Assembly: GCF_002288925.2 (NCBI RefSeq)
Contig: NW_022098063.1
Coordinates: 742,326-806,325 of the forward strand
Direction: 5' to 3'
Origin: Delphinapterus leucas
Taxonomy: Eukaryota; Chordata; Mammalia; Artiodactyla; Monodontidae
DNA length: 64,000 nt
Part shown: piece after piece, positions 34,201 to 49,200 of the stretch
How the letters are laid out: each line of letters begins with the position of its first letter
How positions within the stretch are numbered: the stretch's first letter is position 1
The notes under the pieces: generated by a model
The model's database searches: none
Seen by the model: only the letters and a program-made list of their open reading frames with translations
What the model was told of the DNA's origin: nothing
Position numbers and translations under genes: made by a program

Positions 34201-37200
34201 ACCATAAAAAAAACATAGATAAAAGGGAAGAGATAATGGTGAAATAAACTATTTAAAAATGTTTTGCTAATTGTGATGGGGTCCTAGTCTTATTATTTAG
34301 TATTTTTGAGACATAATATATACTTACAGTAAGGTTTATGATAGTAACTTACTGATAGTAAGATGTGATTTCATAGTTCAAATAATCTTTATAATTTCTA
34401 CTTTTTAAAGTTATTGTCATCTGATTAGATTTATTAACTCTAATGAAGAGTTTGAAGTAGCAGTAAGAAAGGAACAGCTCTGCCATATACTTATTTATTT
34501 GTGATTATGTAATTAGAATTTCTTCAGTATAGACTCTTCGTGGGTATATATAGTTTCTTCGTGGGTGCTGTTGTTAACACTTCATGTTATGAAACTCCTC
34601 CTTTTCTATTAGGATACTGCATATCCTGACACATTACCATGTGATATACCATCTCACAGAGGGAGTGTTATTCTATGTACTAAATATTAGTTGTTTAATT
34701 ATAAATAGAAGTGATAATATTGATACTATCTTTTTGCACCCCATTGGGATATTTTACTTAACTCACTTTGGACACCACTCTTCTAAGCATGCCTAGGTCA
34801 ATATGTCTCATTTAAAGATATTTATTATCTTTCGAGAGTTACTTCCTCTCCTATAACAGTGATTTTTTTTCTAAGTCTATTGTTCCTCTACTCCTGAAGG
34901 CATTTATAAAATAAAATAATGTAGTGATAAAAAACAGATTTAAGGGGTTATGAGAATATCATTTCTTTTACACTTGAAGCAATCAGACATGGTTGAGATT
35001 GCTTCTCTTTATGAGATGAAATTTTATTATAATATTATATTAATAACAAAAAGCTGTTTCTTCTTTCATTGATTATATTGGATATAGTTTCAAAAATGTA
35101 AAACCTAGAGTTTATTTTACAGATTATTTAAGTTTCTTTAAAGTGACAGTAGAGGGCACTGTGGCATTTCGTTTTTCAAAGTCTGTTTTAAAATTAGAAA
35201 GTTGTTGCCATTTTTATGTGTAATGCAGTGTATCTATTCAACTGATCTATTGAAAAGTGATGAAACTCTTTGTTCTTTGCTTTTTCAGTCTATGGGACTA
35301 AAAATTTTTTGTCGAGTGTTGGAAAACTTGAGGTGCGTTATCTTTCTGGGTTCTACATTTGCTTTTGTTTAGTGGGTAAAAGAATTTCTTTTAAAGATAG
35401 TGATTCTTGTAAATCTATTCACTGATCTTTTTTTTTTAAGATTTAATTTTATTTATCTTTGGCTATGTTGGGTCTTTGTTGCTGTGTGCGGGCTTTCTCT
35501 AGTTGTGGCAAGTGGTGTCTACTCTTTGTTGCATTGTGTGGGTTTATCTTTGCGGTGGCTTCTCTTATTGTGGAGCACGGGCTCTAGACGCGTGGGCTTC
35601 AGCAGTTGCAGCACGTGGACTCAGTAGTTGTGGCATGTGGGCTCTAGAGCACAGGCTCAGTAGTTGTGGCGCATGGGCTTAGTTGCTCCGCGGCATGTGG
35701 GATCTTCCCCGACCAGGGATCAAACCCGTGTCTCCTGCATTGGCAGGCGGATTCTTATCTACTGCGCCACCAGGGAAGTCCCGTATTCACTAATCTTTAA
35801 AGTATGCCTTATTAGTACTATGAGAAAAATAGCTTTCAGTGAATATTATGTTAGAAATTAATTAAACTTTCAAATATTAATTAAACTTTTGGAAGATGTT
35901 TTTGTAGGTTTTAGCATCTCTAGTCATATGTCAGATATAATTTTATTTCCCTGCAGGCTGTCAAAGATAGCATACCCAGAGTGACAGATTACCCCTGTTT
36001 TACAGCATTCACTTCAGAAGCCAGTCAGTCCTAGTCTGACAGGAAGCCTACGTATTTATTTCTACAACCTTATTGAGAAAAGAAGAAAAAGCTTATTTCA
36101 TAAAATTTGTTCAGGGAAATTATTTGAAAATTCCATTTATATGTTAAGAATATAATGAACATTAATTTGTTGTATAGATTTTAAGGAAGATAAACCCCGG
36201 TGATAGAGAATAGTATTTACAATACATTTTCAATGTGTTGTAAGTGTTGAAGAGGGAAAAAAATCTCAGCTCTTACTTTGGTCATTCTGTTATAAGTTAG
36301 TTGAAAAATTACATTTTTATTACATTTGCCTGTGATTCAGTAGTTATTCACCAGAACTTTCTTGGTATCTTGTTACTAGTTCTATGAAGAAGGAAATTGA
36401 AAACCTCTGACACAGTCAGGATCACATAGCAAGACAATGATATTGTTAGTGACATATCTTAATAGTTATTCTCTAAACCTATACCCAATTTACCTGTTGA
36501 TATTTATTCAGATATTAATTTTTCTTCCTTAGATCTATATAAATTGTAAAAGTAGTTTGATTTTTATTTTAAGATGAATGTTCATTATTTATAAATAATG
36601 ATAAATAATAAGGTTCGATGTGTAGTTATCTGATCTGTTTTTTTCCTATCATCCATAATAGTTCATAGGAAGCAAGGAACTTTTAAAAAATTTTTTCTGG
36701 CACAGTGAAAACATACACATTCAGTGAGGGCAGTAATCTTTCTCTCTTTTATTGTCCCAAGTGCCTAATGTCTGGTACATAGTTAAGATGTACAGTAAAT
36801 GTTTGAATAAAATTTTGTTGAATTTACAAGTTATTTAATCCATTATTGACTTGAAATATTTAAGCCTTCAAGGATTAAGTTTGAATGTAGGGAGATTTTT
36901 TTTTTTCTTTGGAAAAATTTTTTATTTAAAAATTTTACTTACTTTTTTGTTCATTTTTTTTAAGCTAAAAAATACAAAAACAGTTCATCCATTTCTCCCC
37001 CTTCCATCCCCTGCCTCTGGCAGCCACCAATCTTTTCTCTGTATCTATGAGCTTAGGTTTTTTTGTTTTGTTATTTTTTTTTTTAAAGATTCCATATATA
37101 AAGAGAGATCATATGGTATTAATCTTTCTCTGTCTGACTTATTTCACTTAGCATAATGCCCTGGAGGTCCATCCATGTTGTCACAAATGGCAAGATTTTA

Positions 37201-40200
37201 TTCTTTTTTATGGCTGAATAATATTCCATTGCATCTATATCACAATTTCTTTATCCATTTCACCTACTGATGGACACTTTGTTTCCATATCTTGGCTATT
37301 ATAAATAATTCTGCACTCAACATGGTAATGCAGATATCTTTTTGATTTAGTGTTTTCATTTTCTTTAGATAAATATCCAGAAGGGGAATTGCTGGATCAT
37401 ATAGTGGTTCTATTTTTATTTTTTTAAGGAATCTCCATACTGTTTTCCATAGTGGCTGCACCAATTATTTATATTTGCACCAACAGTGTAGGAGGGTTCC
37501 CTTATCTCCACACCTTCTCCAGCATTTATTGCTATTCTCCTTGACAGTGGCCATTCTAACAGATGTGAGGTGATATCTCATTGTGGTTTTGGTTTGCATT
37601 TCCCTGATGATTAATGATGTAGAGCATCTTTACATGTACCCGTTGGCCATCTGTATATCTTCTTTAGAAAAATGTCTGTTCAGATTTTATGCCCATTTTT
37701 CAATTGGATTGTTTTTTTTTTTACTCTTGAGTTGTATGTGTTCTTTATATCCCCTTATGAGATATATGATTTTCAAATATTTTCTCCCAGTGTGTCGGTT
37801 GTCATTTCGTTTTGTTGATAGTTTCTGTTTCTGTGCAGAAGCTTTTTAGTTTGATGTAGTCCCACTTGTTTATTTCTGCTTTTGCTTTTGCTTTTGGTGT
37901 CAGATTAAAAAAATCATTACCAAGACCTAAGTCAAGGAGCTTACTGCCTATATTTTCTTCTAGGAGTTTTATGGTTTCCAGCCTTACACTCAAGTCTTTA
38001 AACCATTTTGAATTGATTTTTGTGTATGATATAAGATAGTAGTCCATTTTCATTCATCTGTATGTCCAACCTTCCTAACACCATTTAGAAGAGACTGTCC
38101 TTTCCCCATTGTATATTCTTGGCTCCTTTGTTGTTAATTAATTGACCATACATGCATGGGTTTATTTCTAGGCTCTGTGTTCTGTCCTGTTGATCTATGT
38201 CTGTTTTTATGTCAGTATAATACTGTTTAAATACTAGGGCTTTGTTAGTATAGTTTGAAATCAAGGCGCACGATGCCTCTAGCTTTATTTGTCTTTCTCA
38301 AGATTGCTTTGGCTGTTTGGTTTAATGGTTCCATACAAATTTAAGGAATTTTGGTCCTATTCCTGTGAAAAATGTCTTTGGAATTTTGATAGGGTTTGCA
38401 TTGAATCTGTAGATTGCTTTGGGTAGTATGGACATTTAAAAAATGTTAATTCTTCCAATCCACGAGTACAGAATATCTTTCCATTTATTTGTGTGTTCTG
38501 CATTTCCTTTCATTAATGTCTTGTAGTTTTCAATATACAGATCTTTCACCTCCTTAGTTAAGTTTATTCCTAGGTATTTTATTCTTTTGGAAAAAGATTT
38601 TAAATTGAGGAGAGCAATTTCTCTGCACTTATTCACTAGTTTGGTAAGAGATGGTTTAACATTTGGATAGCTAGTCACCAGCGTAGTACATGCAGACAAT
38701 TGTGGAGTAGGAAAGTATGAGAAAAATTGCTGTTAATAACAAATAAGCAAAATTCTTAATTAATTAATAAGGGGGTTAATAAAGGGGACATGCTTTAAAA
38801 TAAATGGGTAGTGATATTTTATGAGCATGTTAAAGCATAAACCAAAACAATTAGGTTTAGCTTAAATCACAGTTAACAGTGTTTGTACATAAAGTGCTTA
38901 GCTGTTTTTTTTTAAGTAAATATTTTCTTCAGTAAATATTTTTTCTCTCTATATGGTATTGCTTACCAGAAAGATCACAAATGATAACAAAGGAAGATCT
39001 GAGGGAATTCCCTAGTGGTCCAGTGGTTAGGACTTGGAGCTTTCACTGCCAGGGCCCAGGTTTGATCCCTGGTTGGGGGACTAAGATCCTGCAAGCTGGA
39101 CATTGTGGCCAAAAGGAAACGAAACAACAAAAATGTCAAAGGAAGATCTGAGACTCTGAATTTCATTTATAATACAAACTAATTGCTTTAGTAGTAGAGA
39201 GGAAGTGAAGGAGTGATCAGTATTTGATATGTAAGAAAATGAAAGGATAGGATAAGAAATTGTGTAGGAGGAGAAAGGAATTTCAAGGTCGAGGTAAGAG
39301 GGAATGCAAAGGTATTCCCTCATGTATTCAACAGTATTTATTGATAACTTACTATGCTAGGTGCTGGGATATAAAAGTGAAAAAAGTAGGTCAAGTCCTT
39401 GGCTCTTAGGTAGCTTACATTGTAGAGAAGGAAACTCACCTTAACATGACATGTCAAATAGTGGTAAAATGCCTCTTTCTTACTAATTAGGTTGAACGTT
39501 CTTTTTTCATTGCATTTTTATATTTTTTAAAAAACCAGCTTTATTAAGATACGATTCACAGACCATGGCATTTATCCTACTAAAGTGTATAATTTAGAGG
39601 TTTTCTGTAATATTAGCAAAGTTGTGCAAACACCACCAGTATTACAATGATTTTAGTAGATTATCTTTGAGTATCTCTTTACAACATCTTTCTTTTAAGC
39701 TGCCTTCTTCTTTTGGTATTGCATCCTGTCCATTAGGCTCCACTAATTATCAGTTGATCATTTTATCATTTCGATACAGTGCCCTGGAGAATAAATTGCT
39801 CAGCAGTCTGATCCAGTTAAATTTGGAGAGGGATAGTTTTTGAGGCCACTCTGAGTTTTTTTCTGACTGCATGTGTGTTCTTCTTAGCTGTCTCTTTCCA
39901 TCGTTCTTTCTGATGAACTAGCTGGCCTGTGATTTAGCTGTTGCTCTTAATTAAGAAGAGTTATTGTTTTTGAGAGCACCCTTAGGCTTGAACTTCTCAC
40001 AGTCCATGTCAAATAAAGTCAGTTACTTTGGGGAGAGCTTCAGAGCTCTCTTATAGTCTGCCTCTCCTCCAAGGTGGATTCTCTGAGTCACTGTTCTGGG
40101 TACAGGGCTAGTCAGTAGCCTCTGACTTGCTGCTTCTGGTGTCGAACTTCTGTCCTACGAGGGAACTGGGGTGAGAACAGTTGGGGTCCCAGCATTTTCA

Positions 40201-43200
40201 GCCTACTGCACTGTGGTAAAGCTTCTGTTTTTTAAGTGGAGGCTGGGTGGAGGAAGGGAGACTGCTCTGTTGGCCACACTCACCAGGAATTTATTTTCTT
40301 CAATTTGGAGTTGGAAGGATGAGAGATGCTGATGGTCTACCTTTCTCTGTGACATATGGTAAGTCTTGATTGAAAGCTGAGAGGAAGCTCTGTTCTGTTG
40401 GCCACACTTACCTGGAGTGGAGTTTCTGTCAACCTAAACTGGGGCAAGGTAGTAAATGGGTTATGGCTCAAATGCCACAAACTATCCCAATACCAAGTTT
40501 TCATAGATTTTCTTGAATAATGTTTCTTCATTTGAATATGCCCTTAGGACAATTTCCAGAGACTTTATTGTTTTAAGTTTTTTAAAAAAAGATTTGTTTA
40601 TTTGTTTATTTTATTTAGTTTTGGCTGTGTTGGGTCTTAGTTGCAGCACGTGGGAACTTCATTGAGGCACGTGGAATCTTTTGTTTGTGGCGTGCGGGTT
40701 TCTCTTGTTGTGGTGTGTGGGCTTCTCTCTAGTTGTGGCATGTGGGTTTTCTCTTCTCTAGTTGTGGCATGGGGTTCCAGAGTGCGTGGGCTCTGTGGTT
40801 TGTGGCACACAGGCCCTCTAGTTGAAGCGCACGAGCTCAGTAGTTGTGGCATGCGGGCTTAGTTGCCCCGTGGCATGTGGGATCTTAGTTCCCTGACCAG
40901 GGATTGAACCTGCGTCCCCTGCATTGGAAGGCGGCTTCTTTACCATTTGTCCACCAGGGAAGTCCCTCCAGAGACTTTAAATGGTGGTTTTATAAAACAG
41001 TATTTGTCAGTTTTGCTTGTTTCACTGGAGTGTGGGTCTCTGAAGCAACTTGCCCTGTTATCCTGGAAGCAGAACTCTCCAAACTATTTAATTCTAAATC
41101 TTCCTAAAGATCAAACATGTCCTTCCAGTAAAGAAATTACTACTTAATTCTAAATCTTCCTAAAGATCAAACATGTCCTTCCAGTAAAGAAATTACTGTC
41201 TCAGGTAACTTTTTTTCCCCCTGTGAACAGAGGTTTTGGTCAGACATGAAACCCAGAGCTATCAATAGCTGAAGCAGTTCTTTGCACTATCCTAACTGTC
41301 ATACTAAGGACTTTTATAATTACTATATATGTCATGAGCTAAAGCTGTTATTTTAAGTGTTTATTTTACCTAGTTTTCTGTTACCCAGAGAAATCTACAG
41401 CTTTCACTCAGCTTGTTTACTTGTTGGATTTTGCAGTTCTTTGGCTCTGCTGATATGTAGATGCTTCCTGCATAAGACATATGACATTTTTGCATTCTTT
41501 CATATTCTTAGAATCATATAATTTATAAATATGTAAGTTGATATCCAGTTAAATTCTGATTTTTTAAAAATGGCTTCATCTGATCTTAAATTACATTTTA
41601 TAAAAGAATTTTACTGACATCTGATCATGCATTGCAGTCATATGCAGAGTTTCATATAAAAATATCAGAAACTTAGGGACTTCCCTGACAGTCCAGTGGT
41701 TGAGACTTTGCCTTCCAATGCAGGGGTTGTGGGTTCAATCCCTGGTTGGGGAGCTAAGATCCCATGTGCCTTGGGGCCAAGGGACCAGAACATAAAGCAG
41801 AAGCAGTGTTGTAACAAATTCAATAAAGACTAAAAAAAATGGTCCACATCAAAAAAATCTTTATAAAAAAAATCAGAAACTTAAACTTTTAGAATTCTAA
41901 TGTATCTAATTCTCTTCCTCCTCCTATTGAATGGGAAATCCTTTCTAATTGCAGCCCTTGATCTGTTTGTCGGTATACGTAGTTCCATCAGTCACTGCTC
42001 CTGTGTTTACTTATGTTTAAGTGGTCTTCTTGGGACCGCTGAAAGACTCTCCATTCCTATAAATCTGCTCACATTCCTGAGAAGGAACCCATTGTAGGAC
42101 TGAGTAGTCACACGGAATCATTTCAGACATCACTGGAAAACAAGTATATTGATTTTCCTTTGGTTAATCATCCACTCTGGGTTCATTGGTGGAGAGGGCA
42201 AGTGGGGTCATGTTGTACAATACATTTCTACCTTTGCGTAAGATATTATCCAGATGATTTCTTCAGCAGGAGCAAAGGTTTGACAGTTTCTTGCAGAATG
42301 AGGTGGTAGATATAATTGAACCAATTTACTCACACTGTGTTTTATTAATGTAAGTATTTCTTACCTTAGGCTATAACTCAACATAAGTAAAATTGAGGAA
42401 ACAGTTGATAGTGATCAGTTTTCTAGTAGTAAGTATGCTGTTGGGAATTCCCTTTAATATAATATTCACTTGTGTACTATTGTAATGGCATGTAACATCT
42501 GCCTATAGTAGTGATCCATTGTGAAAATTTACTTCCATCATATACTGTGTCTGGCCGTTTGTTGAATTTCATATTATAAACACACATATTAAATATAGGA
42601 TATAATGGTAAACTATCCATGTATATTCCTTCAATACCTTTGGAAGGACACACAAGAAACTAATCACTGGTTGTCCTTAGGGAAGAGAATGCATCAGGCT
42701 GGAGGACTGAGATGGGAAGTATACCCTTTTATTCCATCTGAATTTTGTAATAAGTATTTTTGAAACAATAGTAAAGCACTAAAAAGTAAGTAAAACAAAA
42801 ACAACAAAGTAAACAATAACAAAAGGGAAAACAAATGGATAGACTGGCGTTCTGTGGATATAATTCTAACCAAAAATACTTTGGTGGCCCGTTTGGGTTT
42901 CTTCTCACAATTGGTAAGCTCTCCATGTTGACTGATGGCTAAGTTTGATTAGAACTCTCTTCTAGGTGGTAATTATATTCTAATATTTTATCATCATTTT
43001 GTTCCCTCCAACTTCAGATGATTTAGATCAATTGCCAGGTTTCTCTTTGACATGAGATCTGTTCTTGATTTGGAATGCAAATTATTAGAAGTGTTTCTTC
43101 ATGAATAAAAAGACCATGGTGGTGACTTATGAGTATTCTTCCATTGAAGATAATTAAGGCAAGATTTTTTGAGGTACTTTGATCTATATGGATGGTAAAA

Positions 43201-46200
43201 AATTTACTTGAGTCTTTTTTCAAATTCTCATATTGAAAATAAGATTGATTAAATTCATTCTTGGTATCATTTTAAAGAATGCAGCTTTAGCAAATCTATA
43301 TAATGAAGTGAAATTATGTTCAAATTTTAGGTTATTGGTATATAATTTTATTTTAAACATACAGGTTTTCATTTTTTTTCTGCCCTTTAGCCGACCTCAG
43401 AAAGTGTGTTTGTGTCCGTTTCTACCAGTGCATCCTCTACACATCTCTACCCACTTGTACATAATTCAGCATCCAGCAGAGGTAAGATGTTATAAAATAC
43501 ACAATTTCAGATAGAATATTAGGATACAAGAGGAAGCATACAGATGAACATACTCATCCCTTTCAGCTCTTCAGCATTTTTGAAAATAAATTGATGATAA
43601 ATGCTCTCTTTGGGAAAAAAATAGTTTCTTTTATATATTATATGATAGTATAGTATCATATGCTTTATAGACAGACAAAAATGTGTTATTTCATAAAATG
43701 GTGTTATTTCATAGAAAGTACATTACTGAATTGTATAATGAATATTGAATATATAGAAGTTTAGAACTCCAACAATTTTGTATAGAGGAAAAAAAGATTT
43801 TGTGAGTAGAGAGCTAAGAAATTACTGCTTTTTAAATTTTGGTCATAGCTTGTATCCTTTGATGTCTTTTCTTGTTAGGGCAGAAATAATGCTCAGCATT
43901 TTAGTGTTATAAAATGAATGTGTAAAATTAATTTTTTACTTCTTTAAGTGAATAGACAAATATGTATGTTTTACATGTATATATAAAAATAAATATATAA
44001 AAATATGTGTACATGTTGTATAGAAAGACTTTTTAGTTAATAATTTCATATGTTGGTGAGATTTATGCACGTGCTAGTGTATATGTATGTTAGTAACTCT
44101 TGATTAACTGCAGTAATGAAGAGAGGAGCGAAGGAGATTATAGAAAACCAGAAATTATCATCAATACCAAACTAGTTAATGCATGGTACAAAAATGGGTT
44201 TACTGTAAACTGAAGTTAAAACTGTTCCAGGCTTTTGAAGGAGGAATAATTTTTTCTTAAATTTCTGAGGTGTATACCACTTGAAGACTTTAACAAAGAC
44301 ATTAAAGTATATTAATCTGTCACTTTCCTTTTCCAAATGATGAAGCAATTATTCTTTTATTGCAAATTGTTAAATATTTCATTTGTTGGGCAGCCTTTTT
44401 TTTTTCAGTGTTAACAACATGCTTTTGTCAGGATTGTGACACTTTAATCACTAGCATTATTTTACTGCATTTAAACATACAACACGGTGCAGCTCAAATT
44501 TACATAAAATGATAGCTTACTGGCCATAACAGTTGTGGCTAAAACTTGACTTTTGATGTTGAGTGCTGTTTTCATTTTGCCATATACATAGTATGGGGCC
44601 TTATCATTGTTGTATGGTTCCAGACATAAGATGGCTTTTAAAATGTAGGTGTTTTCATAGATTTGTGGCAGTTTTAATGTTTTCATATCTCTTATTTGTT
44701 CCTTTTTTTCTTCATTCCTCTCTTGTCCTCCACACCCCCTCCCCCACTTTCTCCTCTGTCTCTCCCTCCTTCCCTTCCTTCCTTCCTTCATAGTTAATTC
44801 ACAGTTTAGATGATTGATCCATAATTGTGTGTGCTATAAATGTATTTTATGTATGTACAAGTACATACATATTGTTTTTCCTTAAAGTTCCAAGGAACTT
44901 TACAATCTTAATCTAAGTCAGTCATACTTGGCTGCCTTGTGCTTAATCTCAGCATACTGTTTTCAATAAAAGAATAGGCCAATTTGATGACTTCCCCTAA
45001 AAAATGATTGAAAACCATTTGGATAGGCCCTAGGAGGGGACTTTGAGAAAAGAAGACTTGATGGAGTGGATGAAATGGAGGTGTATGATGGAGCATTTCA
45101 AAGAGTAGGTATATGCATATAGAAAATTACTTAAGGATAAAAACAAAACAGTTATCTCAAGAATAACAAAAATACTTTACAAGAAAGAAACGTGTTAAAT
45201 TGCTTGGCATTTTGTGAACTACGTATATGTAGGCATTAATGATGTAAATACTGTTTATTGATTTAACTAAAAATATTAGAAGATGTAAGGGTAAGGAGTG
45301 TTGTAAGAAAGCTAAATTTTCATTTATTACGAGAGGCTGTAGCTATAGAATGCTGTAGTTAAGAGTAAGGCTCGGGAGTTTAAATCCTTAACAGCTCTGT
45401 AAACTCTGTAACCCTGGGCAAGATAATTAACCTCTCTGTGCTTCAGTTTTGTCATTAGTGAAATGGACATAATAAAAAATATACTTCATTACTTGTTTGT
45501 GGTGCATAGTAAATGAATAATATATAAAATGCACTTAGAATTATATATGTTAAAGTTAGCTATTATGATAATAAATGGTAGTTTGTAGATAATATCTAAA
45601 ATTGATAAGAAATAGCAAGACATATATAGAAATATGGACATAACTACTGGAAGAAATAGAAGAGTTAAAGTGATTGCCTCTAGGAAGTAGTATTGGGGAG
45701 TGTATCTGGGAACATTACAAATCTTTAGGCACCATTTAATTTGACTATTTTACATGTGTTACTTTGACAAAAGTTTGGAAAGTGATTTAATTATGTGTCG
45801 AAGTCTCAATAGTGATGGTAAGGAGGGAGGAAAACAGTATGAGACGCTGGAAAATGTCCTGAAACTTCCCTCTCACCTATCTCCTGCTAGTCCCATTCAT
45901 CATAGGAGCTGCTCCAGCTTGTTTTCAGGCTTCCTCAGAGTGCCAGCCTGCTACATGTTCTTTTTAGTTAAAATCCCAGCAAATTCTGACTCTTCTATTT
46001 CCTTTTTGAACTTTATATTAGGTAGATCAGTTTAACCACTGTCAGCATCTGTAAATTTACCTTTTACATGCTATTTTAATCAATACTTCCAAGACCCAGG
46101 GGTGAAAGAGGTAAACACAAAAATGTCCCTGAGGGTATATCTATGTGTCTGTTTGTGGTTGTTGAATACTGTTACTACAATACTTTTGGTTTCTGTTTAA

Positions 46201-49200
46201 ACGTAAATAATGTAATTATAAATTTATTTTTAATTACTTTTATAAATTCATATATAACTTTATTTTGTATATTAATTTACTAAATAACTGATATTCCTAA
46301 AGGAAAGTAAGTAATATTTGATATTCCTTTAGTACATTGTCTTTTTTATAGACACAAGTTATTCACTGTATATGCAGGATTATATAAACTGGTAAAGCTA
46401 ACATTGGGCTCTATGTAAGTAAACTGATTAGAGAGGGCCTCTGTCACTTATTTGATCAAGCATGACATTCCGAGATGGGCCAGTGGAGAAGAGCCAGGTA
46501 GTGACTGAGCACTATAGACCAAAATAGCCAAGAAAAGTATGAGGCTAAAGCAGAATAGCTAAGCACCTGACTTTACTAAGGATTAAGAATGGAATTCTTG
46601 TGGCAACCAGAAAGGTGGTTTTTAGTGTTGGAAGTTAGGACGTTGAAAAAAACCCACTGATTTATGGTGAACATTATCTATGATGATAGTTAATGCAATT
46701 TACAGAAATGGTCACCAGCTTTTTTCACACTAAAGTTATAATTTTTTTCTCTTTCCATACTTTATTCCTTGGAAGGAAGACCATAAATCCAGCCCACACT
46801 CAAGTAGGAGGGAGAGATTAAACTCCACCTCCTGGAGAGGGGAGAGTTTATGTTTATTACTTGGAATTCTTCTATGAGGAAGATTTGTTGCTTCTCTCCC
46901 ATTTATTTGTTCAATCATTTATTTATATCAGTCTAGACACTGTATTTATTTTATACTTTGGGTTATAATCCAAATACTGTTATTTTGTTGCTCAAGTTGT
47001 TCCATTGGGTGCTCTTTAAGATTGGCTTCTGTGTCCCTTTGATATGCCCTATTGTTTTGTTTTTTTTTGAGCACTTCCTTGCTTTTGGGGCATAAATATC
47101 TAGGCAGTTATCTTCAAGTTGACATACTACAAAATGTAATTACTAGTGAAATAAAAAGTTTGTCAGAATAAATGAATTCAATTTAAACACAAATTTACAT
47201 TTTTCATAATCTTTATTATTTAGAATAATGTTATCCTTTTTGATCAGTAAACATGTAAATACACCCAAATAGAATAAAAATATACACTTGTATTATATTT
47301 AATACTGATAAGTCAGAGAAACTGTACCTCTTTTTATTAAACTGTGGTCTGTAGTAAAAGACTTGTGAAAATTATACATAATGCTGTGAATCAGATGTTC
47401 ATCAAAAAGTTTTAAAAGCGTGTTTATCTAATTAGAATCTACATTTTAATTAATTTTTTAATTACAGGAAAACAAGGTGTTGCGGACAGTTCCTCTGCTA
47501 GCAGCATGTCTCCCCCAAGATAAGTGTAAAGTCAAGATTGGTCGTCGCTTCAGTGAGGAAAGGTAAATTAAACTTTTAGGGCAATTTAAATGAATTCTTT
47601 TTTTTACTTTAAAAATGGTTTCCTTCAAGTTACCTATTAGACCTAGAACATGGTACATTGGAAATAGTTAAAAAATTTAATTTCTGCCTTCTCTCTCAAA
47701 ATAATACAAGATAAGCAAAACATAAACAAAAACAGACCAAGATGGAATAAACAAATTATAGCATTATCTAAATTCCATGGTATATATGTTGAGCCTAAAA
47801 GGCATGTATATTTCCTGTTTATTTCATTTTTGTTAAGATATTTTATTTCAGGATGTTAGTGTACTTGTATTAGATTTAGTTAATGTTTTTCTTTTACAAT
47901 TATATATGATATACATTTATATAAACATATATTCATTTCCAGCCCATGAAGGCTTTCCTAAGGTACAGTGACTAGAACTATATTTAGTGTTCCAGTTATA
48001 GGCACATCCATATTTTAAAAAAATGATAGAATGCCTTCTCTTGTTGTGTTTAAAATTTTTTTTTTTGATGAGGCCCAGTATGTGCAGCAGTTTGTTAGTT
48101 GATATCTTCACAGACAGTTCTGTAATACTCTTGGATCTTATTTTACACTGTATTACATAGCCCATTATTATAAATATATGTAATATACTGTATGTATATT
48201 GAAATTTTTCTACAAGTTGTTTCTTACCTTTGAAGCATATTTGTTGCTTTTCTACCTATTCAGAGCCTTCACAAATTACTTTGATCCTATCTACACAGTT
48301 AAATATATTTTTAGATTTCTTTTTCAGTTCACTTATGAAAATGCTAAGTAAGACTAGTGGCAGCACCAAGCCCAAGGAATTGACCAAACTTTTTCCTTCC
48401 TTTATTATTTTAGCTTTATATTATGAAAACATCATGTTAGAACTTTATAAAATCATTTTTTTCCTTGCTCTGAAACTATTGGTTAGGCATTCTTTTCTCA
48501 TATAGATTTTTCTTTTGCACAGTTTGCGTTGCCTTGTCCTCCAGAGGTGAGCTTTGCTCTGGGCTTGGTGCTGCTGTTGCAGATTCTGCCGTTTTGTTGG
48601 GAGTGGAAGCACCATCCAGAGCCCTTCACATGGGGAGCAACCACATAATTTACACTGTGACACTTCTTTCACACAGAGGCTCTTTATAATGATAGTTTCT
48701 CTATAATTCTTGGATAGATGTGGGTATATAATCTGCCAGCTTGAATCTTGGTTATTTTATTGCAAAAATGGTGAGCATCTATGGTGGTAGAAGTGGAAAC
48801 TATCTGGGTCATCCCTGACATTTGGCTATCTAACCCTTCCACAGATGTGCATGGGGATGAGAAACTTGATATTTTTCTAAATAGCCTATCCCATTTTGAG
48901 CCTATGATATTAAGCTCAGTATTATTATTTTTTTTAATATTTATTTATTTATTTATTTTTTTGCGGTACTCAGGCCTCTCACTGCTGTGGCCTCTCCCGT
49001 TGTGGAGCACAGGCTCCGGACGTGCAGGCTCAGTGGCCATGGCTCACGGGCCTAGCTGCTCCACGGCATGTGGGATCTTCCCCGACTGGGGCACGAACCC
49101 GTGTCCCCTGCATTGGCAGGTGGACTCTCAACCACTGCGCCACCAGGGAAGCCCTAAGCTCAGTATTTTTGATGGTACCAAATATAGTGCTTACTCAGTA

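Larger units (their letters stand above)
16253..43390 (+). other. DTWD2: DTWD2 intron 1 (27.1 kb)
   Basis: Bounded by GTGACC at the donor and CTTTAG at the acceptor. It splits the cysteine cluster of the DTW domain: C-x2-C lies in exon 1 and C-x-C in exon 2. Most of the recognisable content is antisense LINE-1 and antisense SINEs, described separately. No other exon was recognised in it on either strand. Confidence 0.9.
43482..47467 (+). other. DTWD2: DTWD2 intron 2 (4.0 kb)
   Basis: AT-rich intron between GTAAGA and TTACAG. Apart from a MIR near 45.3-45.56 kb and a C/T-rich low-complexity run at about 44,735-44,790, I recognise nothing in it. It carries no young SINE or L1, unlike the introns on both sides. 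Confidence 0.85.

Noticed and set aside
40641..40862. Opposed 71-73-codon frames with repeated TTRE/VVVCGL-like units
   Set aside because: They are translations of the repeated AGTTGTGGCATGTGGG units of a long-form SINE.
48445..48672. 75-codon antisense frame with a cysteine-rich start (CKLCGCSPC), possible processed pseudogene
   Set aside because: I could not match it to a known protein, and there is no poly-A or TSD.
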